The notes: generated by a model not told the origin, from the letters alone. Numbered from the stretch's first letter, positions 24,888 through 33,690 are shown. The stretch: 64,000 nt of DNA from Marivirga arenosa (GCF_030503895.2 NZ_CP129970.2:1738001-1802000), one strand, 5' to 3'. Translations and numbers: made by a program.

Positions 24888-25641
24888 GCCTGAAGAAATT
24901 TCTATTGTAGAGTGCCACAATTGCGGAGCTAAACAAAAAATAAATTATAGATTTTGTAATAAATGTGGTGCTCAAAACATCAAATCCTTTAAGAATAAAT
25001 TAAAAAAAGACAGAGACTATAGTAAAAATCTGAAGTACTTGGCAATGTATACTTTAATACTATTGCCACTATTAGTGATTTCGTCCTTTACAATGAATGA
25101 ATTTCACTTATTAGTAATATGGACAATTTCTTTTGCACTACTTGATATAATTTTTGCTTCAATTCAGCCTGAGGTATGGAGACTTTTTAAGATTGGACAT
25201 TTAAAATTAAAACCACTTTTATTAGTGGTTCTTATAGGTTTGGTGTCAGCAGTGGTTGTCCATGTTAGCGTTGAAAAACTTAATCTTTTCCTAGACTTAG
25301 ATACTTATAAGTACGATGAAATATTCGGTGGATCAGAGTATTCGTTAATATACGGGATTGTTCTCATTGCTTTATTCCCTGCAATTTTTGAAGAATTGGC
25401 ATTTAGAGGTTTCATTTTTAATAATTTAGAAAGATTAGCAGGGAAGAAATCTGCAATATGGGGATCCTCTTTTCTTTTTGGTTTAGTACATTTTTCTCTT
25501 TTAAGTCTTTATTGGTTAATTCCATTTGGGCTTATTTTAGCTTATTTTCGAAATAAATATAATACTTTACTTTATGGAATTGTTGGTCATTTTGTGCATA
25601 ATGCAACTATAACCGTGATTGATCACTATCAACTTTTTTAA
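24874..25641 (+). CDS. CPBP-family intramembrane metalloprotease with zinc ribbon
   Basis: A 255-residue membrane protein. An N-terminal zinc ribbon (CHNCGAK...CNKCGAQN, residues 14-35) is joined to a CPBP/Abi (CAAX-like) glutamic-type intramembrane protease domain. Catalytic motifs are EELAFRGFIFNN (EExxxR), FGLVHFSLLSLY (motif with His) and GHFVHNATITV. Relatives process prenylated proteins or peptides, or confer bacteriocin immunity. It overlaps the upstream zinc-ribbon membrane gene by 14 bases, so translation is probably coupled. The substrate is unknown. Confidence 0.85.
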   Translation: MQEIKPEEISIVECHNCGAKQKINYRFCNKCGAQNIKSFKNKLKKDRDYSKNLKYLAMYTLILLPLLVISSFTMNEFHLLVIWTISFALLDIIFASIQPEVWRLFKIGHLKLKPLLLVVLIGLVSAVVVHVSVEKLNLFLDLDTYKYDEIFGGSEYSLIYGIVLIALFPAIFEELAFRGFIFNNLERLAGKKSAIWGSSFLFGLVHFSLLSLYWLIPFGLILAYFRNKYNTLLYGIVGHFVHNATITVIDHYQLF

Positions 25642-25730
25642 TAAAGCCTCCTTTTTCCCTTCCATCACATTCCCAAAACTGTTTACAGCTAGAACCGTTT
25701 GTTTTGTAGTTATAGCAGTAAATTAAGAGC

Positions 25731-26429
25731 ATGAATCAAATATTAGCAGTTCAAAACCTGACCAAAACTTACCAATCAGGTGAAAAGTCATTAACCGTAC
25801 TTTCAGATATCAATTTTGAAATTGAAGCCGGTAGCAGTTGTGCTATCATTGGTCCATCGGGTAGTGGAAAGACTACGCTTTTAGGCTTATGTGCAGGTTT
25901 AGATGAGGCCGGCTCAGGTTCTGTTGTCTTAAATGGAAAGCAATTAGAAAAACTTTCAGAGGATGAAAGAGCTGCTGTTCGAAATGAAGCAGTGGGCTTT
26001 ATTTTTCAAAGCTTTAATTTACTGCCAACCCTTACGGCTTTAGAAAATGTGATGGTTCCGCTCGAATTACTAGGCAAAAAGAATGTGAAGGAGGTAGCCA
26101 TTGATTTACTTCAAAAAGTTGGACTAGGAGATAGAATGGATCATTATGCATCTCAATTATCAGGAGGGGAACAGCAAAGAGTTTCTATTGCCAGAGCCTT
26201 TGCCAATCAACCGAAGATATTATTTGCTGATGAGCCCACTGGAAATCTAGATGAAGAAACGGGAGCTACCATTGAATCCTTGATTTTCGATCTAAATAAA
26301 GAATTAGGCACCACTTTAGTTTTAGTAACCCACGACAATGAACTGGCAGAAAAAACCGACAGAATTCTGCAGTTAAAAGGAGGTAAACTAATTAAGGATA
26401 CTGCTAAATCAACTTCTCAAGACGCTTAA
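25731..26429 (+). CDS. ABC transporter ATP-binding protein, YbbA/LolD-like
   Basis: A 232-residue ATPase of the MacB/LolD/YbbA group. Walker A is GPSGSGKTT, Q-loop FIFQSFNLLP, signature LSGGEQQRVSIARA, Walker B ILFADEPTGNLD and H-switch VTHD. Such ATPases drive mechanotransmission by FtsX-type permeases rather than classical transport. It is followed 11 bases later by a large double-FtsX permease, which makes YbbA the closer match than LolD. Cytoplasmic face of the inner membrane. Confidence 0.92.
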   Translation: MNQILAVQNLTKTYQSGEKSLTVLSDINFEIEAGSSCAIIGPSGSGKTTLLGLCAGLDEAGSGSVVLNGKQLEKLSEDERAAVRNEAVGFIFQSFNLLPTLTALENVMVPLELLGKKNVKEVAIDLLQKVGLGDRMDHYASQLSGGEQQRVSIARAFANQPKILFADEPTGNLDEETGATIESLIFDLNKELGTTLVLVTHDNELAEKTDRILQLKGGKLIKDTAKSTSQDA

Positions 26430-26440
26430 AATCCATTCTC

Positions 26441-28966
26441 ATGCAAAATTTTAACTGGTTATTGAAAATGGCTTGGCGAGATAGTCGTAGAAATAGATCG
26501 CGACTATTCCTCTTTATGAGTAGTATTGTACTCGGTATTGCGGCACTTGTAGCCATCAATTCATTTGGAGATAATCTTACTCAGCAAATCAATTCGGAAG
26601 CCAAAGAATTATTAGGAGCAGATGTAGAATTAGAAAGTCGCAGCCCTTTTCCTGATTCTTTATACCAATTTCTTCAAGAGGAAAACTTAATGCTTTCCGA
26701 GGAAAGAGCCTTTGCCAGCATGGTGTACTTCCCCAAAAATGGAGGAACTCGATTAATTAATGTAAGAGCAGTAGAAGAAAACTATCCATTTTATGGAGCA
26801 ATTGAAACGACCCCATTAACCTCTGCTAATAGTTATAATGCAGCACAAAAAGCATTAGTAGATCAATCTTTAATGCTGCAGTTTAATATCAATCCAAATG
26901 ATTCTGTTCGAATAGGAAATTCAGTCTTTTCTATTGCAGGGGAGATCAATAAAACACCAGGGCAATCTGCCATTACCACTACAGTAGCCCCACCTGTATT
27001 TATTCCATTTTCCAAATTAGAAGAAACAGGATTGATGCAAAAAGGGAGTCGCATCAATTATAAATTATACATCAAATTCCCTGATGGAATCGATGATCAA
27101 AAATATTTCAATGAGGTACTGAAACCTCGCTTAGAAAAAGAGGAACTACGCTTTGATGATGTGGAGGAAAGAAAACAAGAATTAGGTGATGCTTACTCTG
27201 ATCTGACCGGTTTCTTAAATCTCACTGCTTTTATTGCCTTATTATTAGGCTGTATAGGTGTGGCGAGTTCCGTGCAAGTTTATGTGAAGGAGAAAGTAAA
27301 GTCAGTAGCCATTTTAAGATGCTTAGGGGCCTCTTCTTTACAGGGGATGTACATTTTCTTGATCCAGATATCAGTTATCGGATTGATAGGCTCCATCATT
27401 GGGGCAGGAATAGGAAGTAGCATCCAATATTTTTTGCCGCAGCTTTTTGCTGATTTCTTACCCTTTGAAATCGAGTTGAGTTTCAGCCTTAGTTCCTTCC
27501 TTCAAGGCATTCTGATTGGTCTTTTAGCCAGTATCCTTTTTGCTTTAGTACCACTATTGCAAATCAGGAAGGTCTCACCTTTAAACGTATTAAGAAGTTT
27601 AGGTTGGGGTAAAACTTCAAAAGCAAGTCGATTTGTCTACCTATTAGTAGTACTCTTTGTATTTGGGTTCTCTTATTTACAACTAGAATCTTTAAAGGAA
27701 GCCGCAGTATTTACGGTATCTCTATTGATTGCAGCTTTAATTCTGATGGGTGTAAGTCGCTTGATCATCTGGGCTGTGAGAAAATACTTTCCTGAAAAAG
27801 CCGCTTTCACCACGCGTCAAGGTTTAGCGAATTTATATCGACCCAATAATCAGACCTTAATATTAGTAGTGACCATTGGGTTGGGTACTGCATTAATTAC
27901 CACCTTAATGTTAAGTCAGGAATTGCTACTGGATAAAGTGAAGCTAAGCAGCAGTGAAAATCAGCCGAATATGGTGCTTTTCGATATTCAATCAGACCAG
28001 GTTGATCAGGTCATTGAAATTACTGAAAAGGATAGCCTTCCTGTGATTCAAGAAGTACCCATAGTAACCATGAAGCTTCACAGTTTGAAAGCTAAATTGG
28101 CAGATGATATTAAGGAAGATACCACTTCAGAGGTACGTAACTGGGTATTGGGAAGAGAATATAGGGTAACATATAGAGATAGCTTAATTGATTCTGAAAC
28201 CATTTTGGAAGGAGAGTGGAAAGGAAAAGTGGAGAATCCAGATGACTCAATTTTCATTTCACTGGATCAAGGCTTAGCGGAAGATATGAAAATTGGGTTA
28301 GGAGACCCACTAACTTTCAACGTACAAGGTGCATTAATTCAGTGCTATGTAGGAAGCATAAGAGAAATTGATTGGCAGCGTGTACAAACAAACTTCTTGG
28401 TGGTTTTTCCTGAAGGCGTATTAGAACAGGCTCCTAAATTCCATGTATTGCTAACGCGTTATGAAAAGGTAGAGAAGTCTGCTCAATACCAGCAAAAAGT
28501 CGTAAGCAAATTTCCGAATATCTCTATTATCGATTTGGACTTGATCTTAAAAACAGTGGACGAGGTCTTAGGTAAAATCTCCTTTGTGATTCAATTTATG
28601 GCTTTCTTTTCTATCATAACCGGGATTATTGTATTGATAGGAGCTGTAAATATCAGCAAGTTTCAGCGTATGCAAGAAGCAGTATTGTTAAGGACAATAG
28701 GTGCCAGTCGTAAACAAATCATCCGCATAAATCTTATGGAATACTTTTTTTTAGGGAGCATTTCCAGCTTAACCGGAATCATAATTGCTTTACTTTCTGC
28801 CTGGGGATTAGCGTACTTCAGCTTTGAAACGGTATTTGTTCCAAATCTATTAGCGGTATTAATTACTTATTTAGCGATTACAGGATTAACCGTATTCATT
28901 GGTTTAACCAATAGCCGATCAGTAGTGAATAAACCACCTTTGGAGATATTGAGGAAGGAGGTGTAG
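26441..28966 (+). CDS. ABC transporter permease, YbbP-like double FtsX protein
   Basis: An 841-residue inner-membrane permease. It starts with a basic cytoplasmic segment (MAWRDSRRNRSRLFLFMSSIVLG, first helix) and a periplasmic domain. Then come an FtsX-type helix trio (about 255-390), further helices and a second periplasmic domain, and a second FtsX trio at the end (about 720-835, FMAFFSIITGIIVLIGAVNISK). That duplicated layout and length fit YbbP. With the upstream ATPase it forms a complete two-gene system, probably acting on lipids or lipoproteins or assisting an esterase/lipase; the cargo is unknown. Confidence 0.88.
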   Translation: MQNFNWLLKMAWRDSRRNRSRLFLFMSSIVLGIAALVAINSFGDNLTQQINSEAKELLGADVELESRSPFPDSLYQFLQEENLMLSEERAFASMVYFPKNGGTRLINVRAVEENYPFYGAIETTPLTSANSYNAAQKALVDQSLMLQFNINPNDSVRIGNSVFSIAGEINKTPGQSAITTTVAPPVFIPFSKLEETGLMQKGSRINYKLYIKFPDGIDDQKYFNEVLKPRLEKEELRFDDVEERKQELGDAYSDLTGFLNLTAFIALLLGCIGVASSVQVYVKEKVKSVAILRCLGASSLQGMYIFLIQISVIGLIGSIIGAGIGSSIQYFLPQLFADFLPFEIELSFSLSSFLQGILIGLLASILFALVPLLQIRKVSPLNVLRSLGWGKTSKASRFVYLLVVLFVFGFSYLQLESLKEAAVFTVSLLIAALILMGVSRLIIWAVRKYFPEKAAFTTRQGLANLYRPNNQTLILVVTIGLGTALITTLMLSQELLLDKVKLSSSENQPNMVLFDIQSDQVDQVIEITEKDSLPVIQEVPIVTMKLHSLKAKLADDIKEDTTSEVRNWVLGREYRVTYRDSLIDSETILEGEWKGKVENPDDSIFISLDQGLAEDMKIGLGDPLTFNVQGALIQCYVGSIREIDWQRVQTNFLVVFPEGVLEQAPKFHVLLTRYEKVEKSAQYQQKVVSKFPNISIIDLDLILKTVDEVLGKISFVIQFMAFFSIITGIIVLIGAVNISKFQRMQEAVLLRTIGASRKQIIRINLMEYFFLGSISSLTGIIIALLSAWGLAYFSFETVFVPNLLAVLITYLAITGLTVFIGLTNSRSVVNKPPLEILRKEV

Positions 28967-29206
28967 ATTGATAAATTCAATTATAGATTGCACCCTACAG
29001 GAATTTGAATGATGGCAGACAGATAATAGATTTGGCTCTGATAATCCTCAAATGCATAACTCATTCAATGAATGATTAGGAAATAATGAGAAGAATCGGA
29101 CCAGCTATTCATTAAAAACAAAAAGCGATTCAAGTTTGATCTTAAATCCATTTGTAAAATTAGTAGTAAATGGACTTAAGGTTAATAGTCATTTGTGTTT
29201 CAAAAC

Positions 29207-29866
29207 TTAATTTTCAAATTCTTCTACATCATTTAAAAACTCCAAGGCTTTCTTTGTTTTTGGGTCTGTAAATATTTTGATGGTATTTCGTACCCATTTT
29301 ATATGGAGATTTTTATAAGACAATTTATTTAAGAACCAGAGAAGTGGAATGATCAAAAGAAAGTTGATCACTAAATAGCGAATCACAAAATCCTGCTCTA
29401 AATGAATATATATATCAAAACCCAGAAATACATCAAGTCCCACAATTGCATATGACCACCAAACTGGGGCCGAAAGAAAAATCAATTTTAGAAACAATAA
29501 TCCATGTGAATTTACTAACTCGATTTTTTTTCTGATCTCAATAACTGGTTTTGAAAAATCGATTTGCTGTAATAATACTAGCTGACCAATACTGCCTATC
29601 AATGCTATCAGAGTAAATACATGAAGGATGATGCCACTTATTACCAAATGAGTTTGCCCCAAATTATTCGCTACATACCATCCTAGGAAGATAGCTAAAG
29701 AACTAAATACCACGACTTCAGAGATTCTAGATACGAGAATTTTCTTTGTTTTATTTTGAGGCTTTTCAAGCTGTAAATGATCCATAGATGACTTATTTAA
29801 GCGGAGTGTTTTGTCCAACTTATTATCATAAGCTTCCATTATTTTACTTAATTCATGAGCTTCCAT
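29207..29866 (-). CDS. Membrane protein downstream of ECF sigma factor
   Basis: A 219-residue protein with a cytoplasmic N-terminus (about 50 residues, KIMEAYDNKLDKTLRLNKSS) and about four membrane helices (SEVVVFSSLAIFLGWYVANN and later). Its start lies nine bases after the sigma-factor stop. Membrane proteins in this position usually restrain the sigma factor, and the soluble N-terminus would be the part that contacts it. It lacks the zinc-binding HxxxCxxC motif of common anti-sigma factors. It is thus a candidate anti-sigma factor of unrecognised type. Confidence 0.65.
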   Translation of the reverse strand: MEAHELSKIMEAYDNKLDKTLRLNKSSMDHLQLEKPQNKTKKILVSRISEVVVFSSLAIFLGWYVANNLGQTHLVISGIILHVFTLIALIGSIGQLVLLQQIDFSKPVIEIRKKIELVNSHGLLFLKLIFLSAPVWWSYAIVGLDVFLGFDIYIHLEQDFVIRYLVINFLLIIPLLWFLNKLSYKNLHIKWVRNTIKIFTDPKTKKALEFLNDVEEFEN

Positions 29867-29875
29867 AAGAGTATA

Positions 29876-30403
29876 TTATTTTTGAAATTCTTTTTTTAAT
29901 TTGAGTTTAAGTCTGCTAATTTTTGTTGCCACGTTGGTCTTTGTTATTCCCAATATGTCCGCTATCTCATCGTATGGCTTTTCTTCTAAATACAATAACA
30001 TCAAGGCTTTATTTAATTCATTTAGCTTAGCAATGAATTCTTGCAGTGATTTAATATTATGGTCTAATTCTGTTTCGCTTTCATTTTCTTCTGCTATACT
30101 GTAGATTGAATCCTCACTATAAAAATCACTTATCGCTAGCCATTTTTTCTCCTTTCTATAAAAGGATATGGCAACATTGAGCGCAATTCGATACATCCAG
30201 GTAGAGTATTTGTATGCAGTATTGTATTTGTCGAAAGAGTTCCATAACTGAATAATGATCTCTTGCTCCAAATCCTTTCTGTCTTCTTTATTCCTGCAAT
30301 ATGAATTAACAACTTTATAAATGATCTTTTTATGATCATCAATTGTCGCTAAGAATTCGTCTTTTTTATTATCCGCTATTGGTGACATGCTATGTGAAGG
30401 CAT
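29876..30403 (-). CDS. ECF-type RNA polymerase sigma factor
   Basis: A 175-residue sigma-70-family factor with only regions 2 and 4. Region 2 is YCRNKEDRKDLEQEIIIQLW followed by STWMYRIALNVAISFYRKEKKW; region 4 is the helix-turn-helix YDEIADILGITKTNVATKISR. ECF factors direct RNA polymerase to a small regulon after an envelope or stress signal. It is co-transcribed with the membrane protein at 29207, its presumed partner. The regulon cannot be told from this window. Confidence 0.9.
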   Translation of the reverse strand: MPSHSMSPIADNKKDEFLATIDDHKKIIYKVVNSYCRNKEDRKDLEQEIIIQLWNSFDKYNTAYKYSTWMYRIALNVAISFYRKEKKWLAISDFYSEDSIYSIAEENESETELDHNIKSLQEFIAKLNELNKALMLLYLEEKPYDEIADILGITKTNVATKISRLKLKLKKEFQK

Positions 30404-30459
30404 TTTTTCATTGAATGAATTTTGATCTTTAGCTTATTATTCGCAGAAATTTCAAAAAA

Positions 30460-30873
30460 TCATACTTTCAATGTACAATTATTTTTATTGCAGAGCGCAC
30501 AGGCTGAAATGAATGGCAGCGAAAAATAGCCATTTTCAGCTGAAGCTAAAAACGTATAACCTTTCTCGGCCCATTGGAAAAGTTTTCTGATCTCGTCCAG
30601 TGGTTTGCTTGTCTGGGATATCAGCTTATCTAAAATTCTCGTAATTTCGTTATGGTGTAATTGAGCATAATCTATTATTGGATCAACTAATTCTTTGACT
30701 TGAATCCTTATAGAATTATCTTTAAAGTCTAATGAAATAAACTCTGATTAAATATGTTCTCCAATTTCGGTTTCCAAATCAGGATTTGAATAGACCCACT
30801 GTTCAAAGACGGATGCAGAGCTGTCCTTATTTTCAAAAAAGTCTGATAACATTCTGCTGTTCTCGATTTTCAT
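30460..30873 (-). pseudogene. Cassette gene broken by one nonsense codon
   Basis: Read directly from the minus strand: ATG at 30873, 41 sense codons, TAA at 30748-30750, then 95 more codons in the same frame to a TGA at 30460. Both halves look coding (VFEQWVYSNPDLETEIG; later ITRILDKLISQTSKPLDE and FQWAEKGYTFLASAENGYF). There is no ATG soon after the stop, so the second half is not a separate gene. The intact product would be about 137 residues, soluble, ending in a Cys-rich CALCNKNNC. I recognise no family. It begins right after attC-like site 4, as a cassette gene would. Confidence 0.7.
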
Positions 30874-30880
30874 TCAACTT

Positions 30881-30973
30881 TAACGCATACGTCTAGCTAT
30901 CGGGCGTTTTGATTGGGAATCTTAGTAATTTGATGACCTTTCATAAATGATTTGATAGCGGATGTTGTGCGTT
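30881..30973 (-). repeat. attC-like recombination site 4
   Basis: On the minus strand the site opens with AACGCACAAC (plus coordinates 30964-30973), the exact reverse complement of the box that opens its cassette (33083-33092, 10 of 10 bases). It folds with GCTATC/GATAGC and AACGC/GCGTT arms separated by unpaired bases. The inner 40 bases (30905-30944) are identical to those of site 1. It separates the AbiL-like cassette from the broken gene. Confidence 0.75.
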
Positions 30974-30983
30974 TGTACTTTAT

Positions 30984-31640
30984 TTACAACTTGTTTTTTA
31001 CGACTCTTATTTTGTTCTTTATTACAGCGAACATACTTTTTGCTAACATGTAAACTTCAGATGAACCTTTTAAAGGGTTTCCATTATCGTTCGTCTTAAA
31101 ATTTCTTTCAGCATTTTTAATTGCATCCTCAATAAAAATTGGATGTCTTCTTGAGTCAAATCCACCCTCGTAGCTTTCATTTACTTTTTGCTTCCAACTT
31201 TTACAAATATTATCAGATTCAAATTCCTCAAATTTTTCATTTTGATGGAAAAACAACCAAACTTCAAAGCAGGGATTGCTTTCTACAACAAACCATTTGT
31301 CTTTTAACTTACAATCTGCTTTAACTTGTTTTATTTGTTCCTTCCGACTGTTTGATTTATCAGGATCGGTATCTAAAACAATCCAAACTTCATCATTTTC
31401 TTGTAAAGTAAACTTTGGCTTTTCTCCAATAAAAGAGTTTTCGGCTAGGTCGTAAAGACCTTTAGGGGAATTATTGTCATCTGGATTTAATTTATTTACT
31501 TCAACTTTAATACGGGAATCAATTTCTCTGAAATATTCAAAATATTGATATTCCCTCTTTGCACCTTCACAAAAAATGTATAGGCTCTTTGCTTCTCTGC
31601 TTGGAGATTGCCTTTCAAAAAGCCTATTTGTTAAAATCAT
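30984..31640 (-). CDS. RloB-family protein of AbiL-like defence pair
   Basis: A 218-residue protein of the RloB family, a TOPRIM-like predicted nuclease. Seen: SLYIFCEGAKREYQYF with the first acidic residue E25, then EVWIVLDTDPDK with D90 and D92 (the DxD of TOPRIM folds), and CFEVWLFFH. RloB proteins pair with an AAA ATPase; the pair corresponds to AbiL-type abortive infection (AbiLi/AbiLii) and relates to ATPase-TOPRIM effectors of some retrons. It overlaps the ATPase gene by 17 bases. The stop is 11 bases from attC-like site 4, so the two genes fill the cassette. Confidence 0.82.
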   Translation of the reverse strand: MILTNRLFERQSPSREAKSLYIFCEGAKREYQYFEYFREIDSRIKVEVNKLNPDDNNSPKGLYDLAENSFIGEKPKFTLQENDEVWIVLDTDPDKSNSRKEQIKQVKADCKLKDKWFVVESNPCFEVWLFFHQNEKFEEFESDNICKSWKQKVNESYEGGFDSRRHPIFIEDAIKNAERNFKTNDNGNPLKGSSEVYMLAKSMFAVIKNKIRVVKNKL

Positions 31641-32976
31641 AATCGTGCCATTTTAAGTCTTCCAAATTGCCTAAAAAAGGAATAGAACCATATCTGCCAT
31701 TTAAATATCCTTTCCTAATATCAATTGTTTTATGTTCTTTAAAATCACTCAATGAATACAAGTCGGTAGAACCATTCATATCTTTTTCTGCGAACCAAAT
31801 TTCATCTTGTCTAAATATTTCTTGGTCCAACAAGTTAGATTCGTGTGTAGTGAATATCAATTGTCCTCGTGTTTTGTTATCTAAGGAGAATTTTTTAACA
31901 AGTTCTTTTATCAAAAGTGGATGTATACTTCTCTCTATTTCGTCAACGATGTAAACCTTCTCCGATGAAATAACATTTTTGAATGCTGGAACAAAGTCCA
32001 ATAATCTTACTGTTCCATCAGATTCTTCATCCAAATCAAAAAAAGCAGAATTATTACTTGATGAATGCTCAACTTTTAAGGTTTTTACCCAAATTGTGTC
32101 ATTCTCTTTTACTAAAAGTATTTCATCACCACGTCTACTCGTTAATCCAATCATCTTTTTAGGAGAATCTTCAACAGCCTTCATGAGCTTGTCAAGTTCG
32201 TTCTCATTGTCTTCACCAAAAAATTCTCGAATGTTCTTTTTTTCCGTTCCCAATGACGTAATTCCAATATTGAACGAACACATTAAATCTTCTGCGTATT
32301 TTTTAAATTCAATATCAGTATCAATTTTATGTGCTAAGGCTCTTGGTTTAGCGTCTGGAGTTATAATTTCTAAAGTTTCAGAAAACCATGCGTAGGCTTT
32401 TTTTACATCTTTCAAAAACTTGTTATCCCTATTTGATAATAACTTTAATACGGGCTCATTGGGTTTAACAAACTCCTCTAATAATACACTTTTAAGAACT
32501 TGACTTTTTTCGTCATTTTCAAAGTCATCTAAAAATTTGATGGAAGTTTCTTCGTCTACTGTTTTTCTTTCAAAAACTAACTTGTCTTCTTTTCTTCCTA
32601 GGCCAGAAACATATAATTCTTCAGTTGATATTTTGTCTTCAGAAAGTACGATTGCGTAATACAAAGGTGTATTATCTTGTATAAACTCTATAGCAAGAAT
32701 TTGCTCTTTTTGATTGCCAAATTTATACTGAGTATCTTTTAATTTAAATGGAATTTCCTCTCTTGTAATCAATTTTTGAAAATGAAATAAAGACTTAATC
32801 AAATTTGATTTTCCAGCTCCATTTGCTCCATAAATAGAGGATAGCTTTAGAATTTCAAAGCCATTTATATCGTACTTATGCTTTTGTAAGGTTTTTAGTC
32901 TCTTGTTAGGTATAGTTGTAAACTCTTTTCTTTCGCCAAAAGAGAACATATTTTCTATTACAAATCTTATCAGCAT
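31624..32976 (-). CDS. AAA-family ATPase of AbiL-like defence pair (RloA type)
   Basis: A 450-residue ATPase of the AAA_15/AAA_21 (OLD-like, SMC-hinge-free) group. Walker A is GANGAGKS (residues 50-57) after the typical opening LIRFVIENMFSFGERKEF. Walker B is VYIVDEIERSIHPLL, and the switch region is LIFTTHESNLLD. In AbiL, PARIS and related systems such an ATPase senses infection and unleashes a TOPRIM or RloB nuclease. Here it is followed with a 17-base overlap by RloB. The leader holds the attI-like boundary. Intact reading frame, so probably functional. Confidence 0.85.
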   Translation of the reverse strand: MLIRFVIENMFSFGERKEFTTIPNKRLKTLQKHKYDINGFEILKLSSIYGANGAGKSNLIKSLFHFQKLITREEIPFKLKDTQYKFGNQKEQILAIEFIQDNTPLYYAIVLSEDKISTEELYVSGLGRKEDKLVFERKTVDEETSIKFLDDFENDEKSQVLKSVLLEEFVKPNEPVLKLLSNRDNKFLKDVKKAYAWFSETLEIITPDAKPRALAHKIDTDIEFKKYAEDLMCSFNIGITSLGTEKKNIREFFGEDNENELDKLMKAVEDSPKKMIGLTSRRGDEILLVKENDTIWVKTLKVEHSSSNNSAFFDLDEESDGTVRLLDFVPAFKNVISSEKVYIVDEIERSIHPLLIKELVKKFSLDNKTRGQLIFTTHESNLLDQEIFRQDEIWFAEKDMNGSTDLYSLSDFKEHKTIDIRKGYLNGRYGSIPFLGNLEDLKWHDYDFNK

Positions 32977-33065
32977 CTTTATACGTGATTATTTCACGCA
33001 AAGATAAGGTTTTGCATTAATAAAATCAATAATAAATTGTTTAATTTTTAATTTAAGGTGATAAT

Positions 33066-33136
33066 TTCACGTTACGAGATATAACGCACAACAATTGGCT
33101 AGTGACATAAAAGTTGTCACTATACCTTCTATAGTT
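33066..33136 (-). other. attI-like boundary between recombinase remnant and cassette
   Basis: On the minus strand, directly after the recombinase stop, come a hairpin (AGTGAC/GTCACT, near 33100-33120) and then GTTGTGCGTT (plus 33083-33092), the box exactly complementary to the left box of attC-like site 4. The position between integrase and first cassette is that of attI. The recombination point would be between plus bases 33091 and 33092. A further CGTTA/TAACG mini-palindrome follows. Confidence 0.5.
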
Positions 33137-33613
33137 TTAGATGCAATCTAGTGGATTCTTAATGGTTTTAAAAGTATCCGTAGCAACATGCGTATAAATT
33201 TCAGTGTTATGCCCAAGAAGTATTTGAATATGCCTTAAATCTGTTCCTGATTCTAGTAAATGTGTTGCAAATGAGTGTCTTAACATGTGTGGTCGAACTG
33301 CTTTCCTTATATTTGCACTTTTTGCTGCTTTTGCAACAATCTGCCTTACGCTGCTTCCACTGTATTGCTGCCCTTTTTTACCTTCAAATAAATAGTATAC
33401 AGGTTTATATTGTTTATAATATAAGCGCAACTTAAGAAGGAGCTTCTCACTCAAAATACTATATCTGTCATTTTTTCCTTTTCCCTGATTTACTCTTACA
33501 GTCATCCTTTTTCCATCTATATTACTAATCTTTAAATTGAGTAATTCTCCTCTTCTCAGTCCTGAAGAATAAAGTAACCTTATGATGCATTGATGTTTAA
33601 TATTATATGTTTT
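33137..33613 (-). pseudogene. Truncated tyrosine recombinase (integrase remnant)
   Basis: The C-terminal catalytic half of a tyrosine recombinase, 158 residues of open frame with no start of its own; the ATG at 33505 only marks an internal Met. Catalytic parts visible: the first Arg in YSSGLRRGELLNL, HMLRHSFATHLLESG (HxxR), LLGHN and the nucleophile in TEIYTHV. Against the family pattern LLGHxxxxxTxIYTHV about four residues are missing between the His and the Tyr segment, which should spoil the active site. The SAM-like N-terminal domain is absent; a stop lies at 33614-33616. No insertion of the IntI type is seen in this half. Probably dead. Confidence 0.85.
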
Positions 33614-33617
33614 TTAT

Positions 33618-33672
33618 GCAAATACTGCTAAAAAAGCATAGAAATAGCCTGCTCTACCGGCTCAGTATTTGC
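33618..33672. repeat. 10-base inverted repeat at the recombinase breakpoint
   Basis: GCAAATACTG (33618-33627) and CAGTATTTGC (33663-33672) are perfect inverse copies around a 35-base centre with a small AGCC/GGCT stem. The element begins two bases beyond the stop codon at which the recombinase frame closes. It could be a deletion scar, a degraded recombination site or an unusual terminator for the decarboxylase gene. Confidence 0.4.
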
Positions 33673-33690
33673 TATTTTTATACAGCTTGC

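Noticed and set aside
31979..32395. Long open frame antisense to the AAA ATPase gene
   Set aside because: It mirrors a strongly supported gene on the other strand; its serine-rich composition reflects reverse reading of that gene.
33137..33505. Intact small integrase starting at the ATG at 33505
   Set aside because: The frame continues upstream with the conserved catalytic Arg segment (YSSGLRRGELL), so the ATG is internal to a truncated gene.
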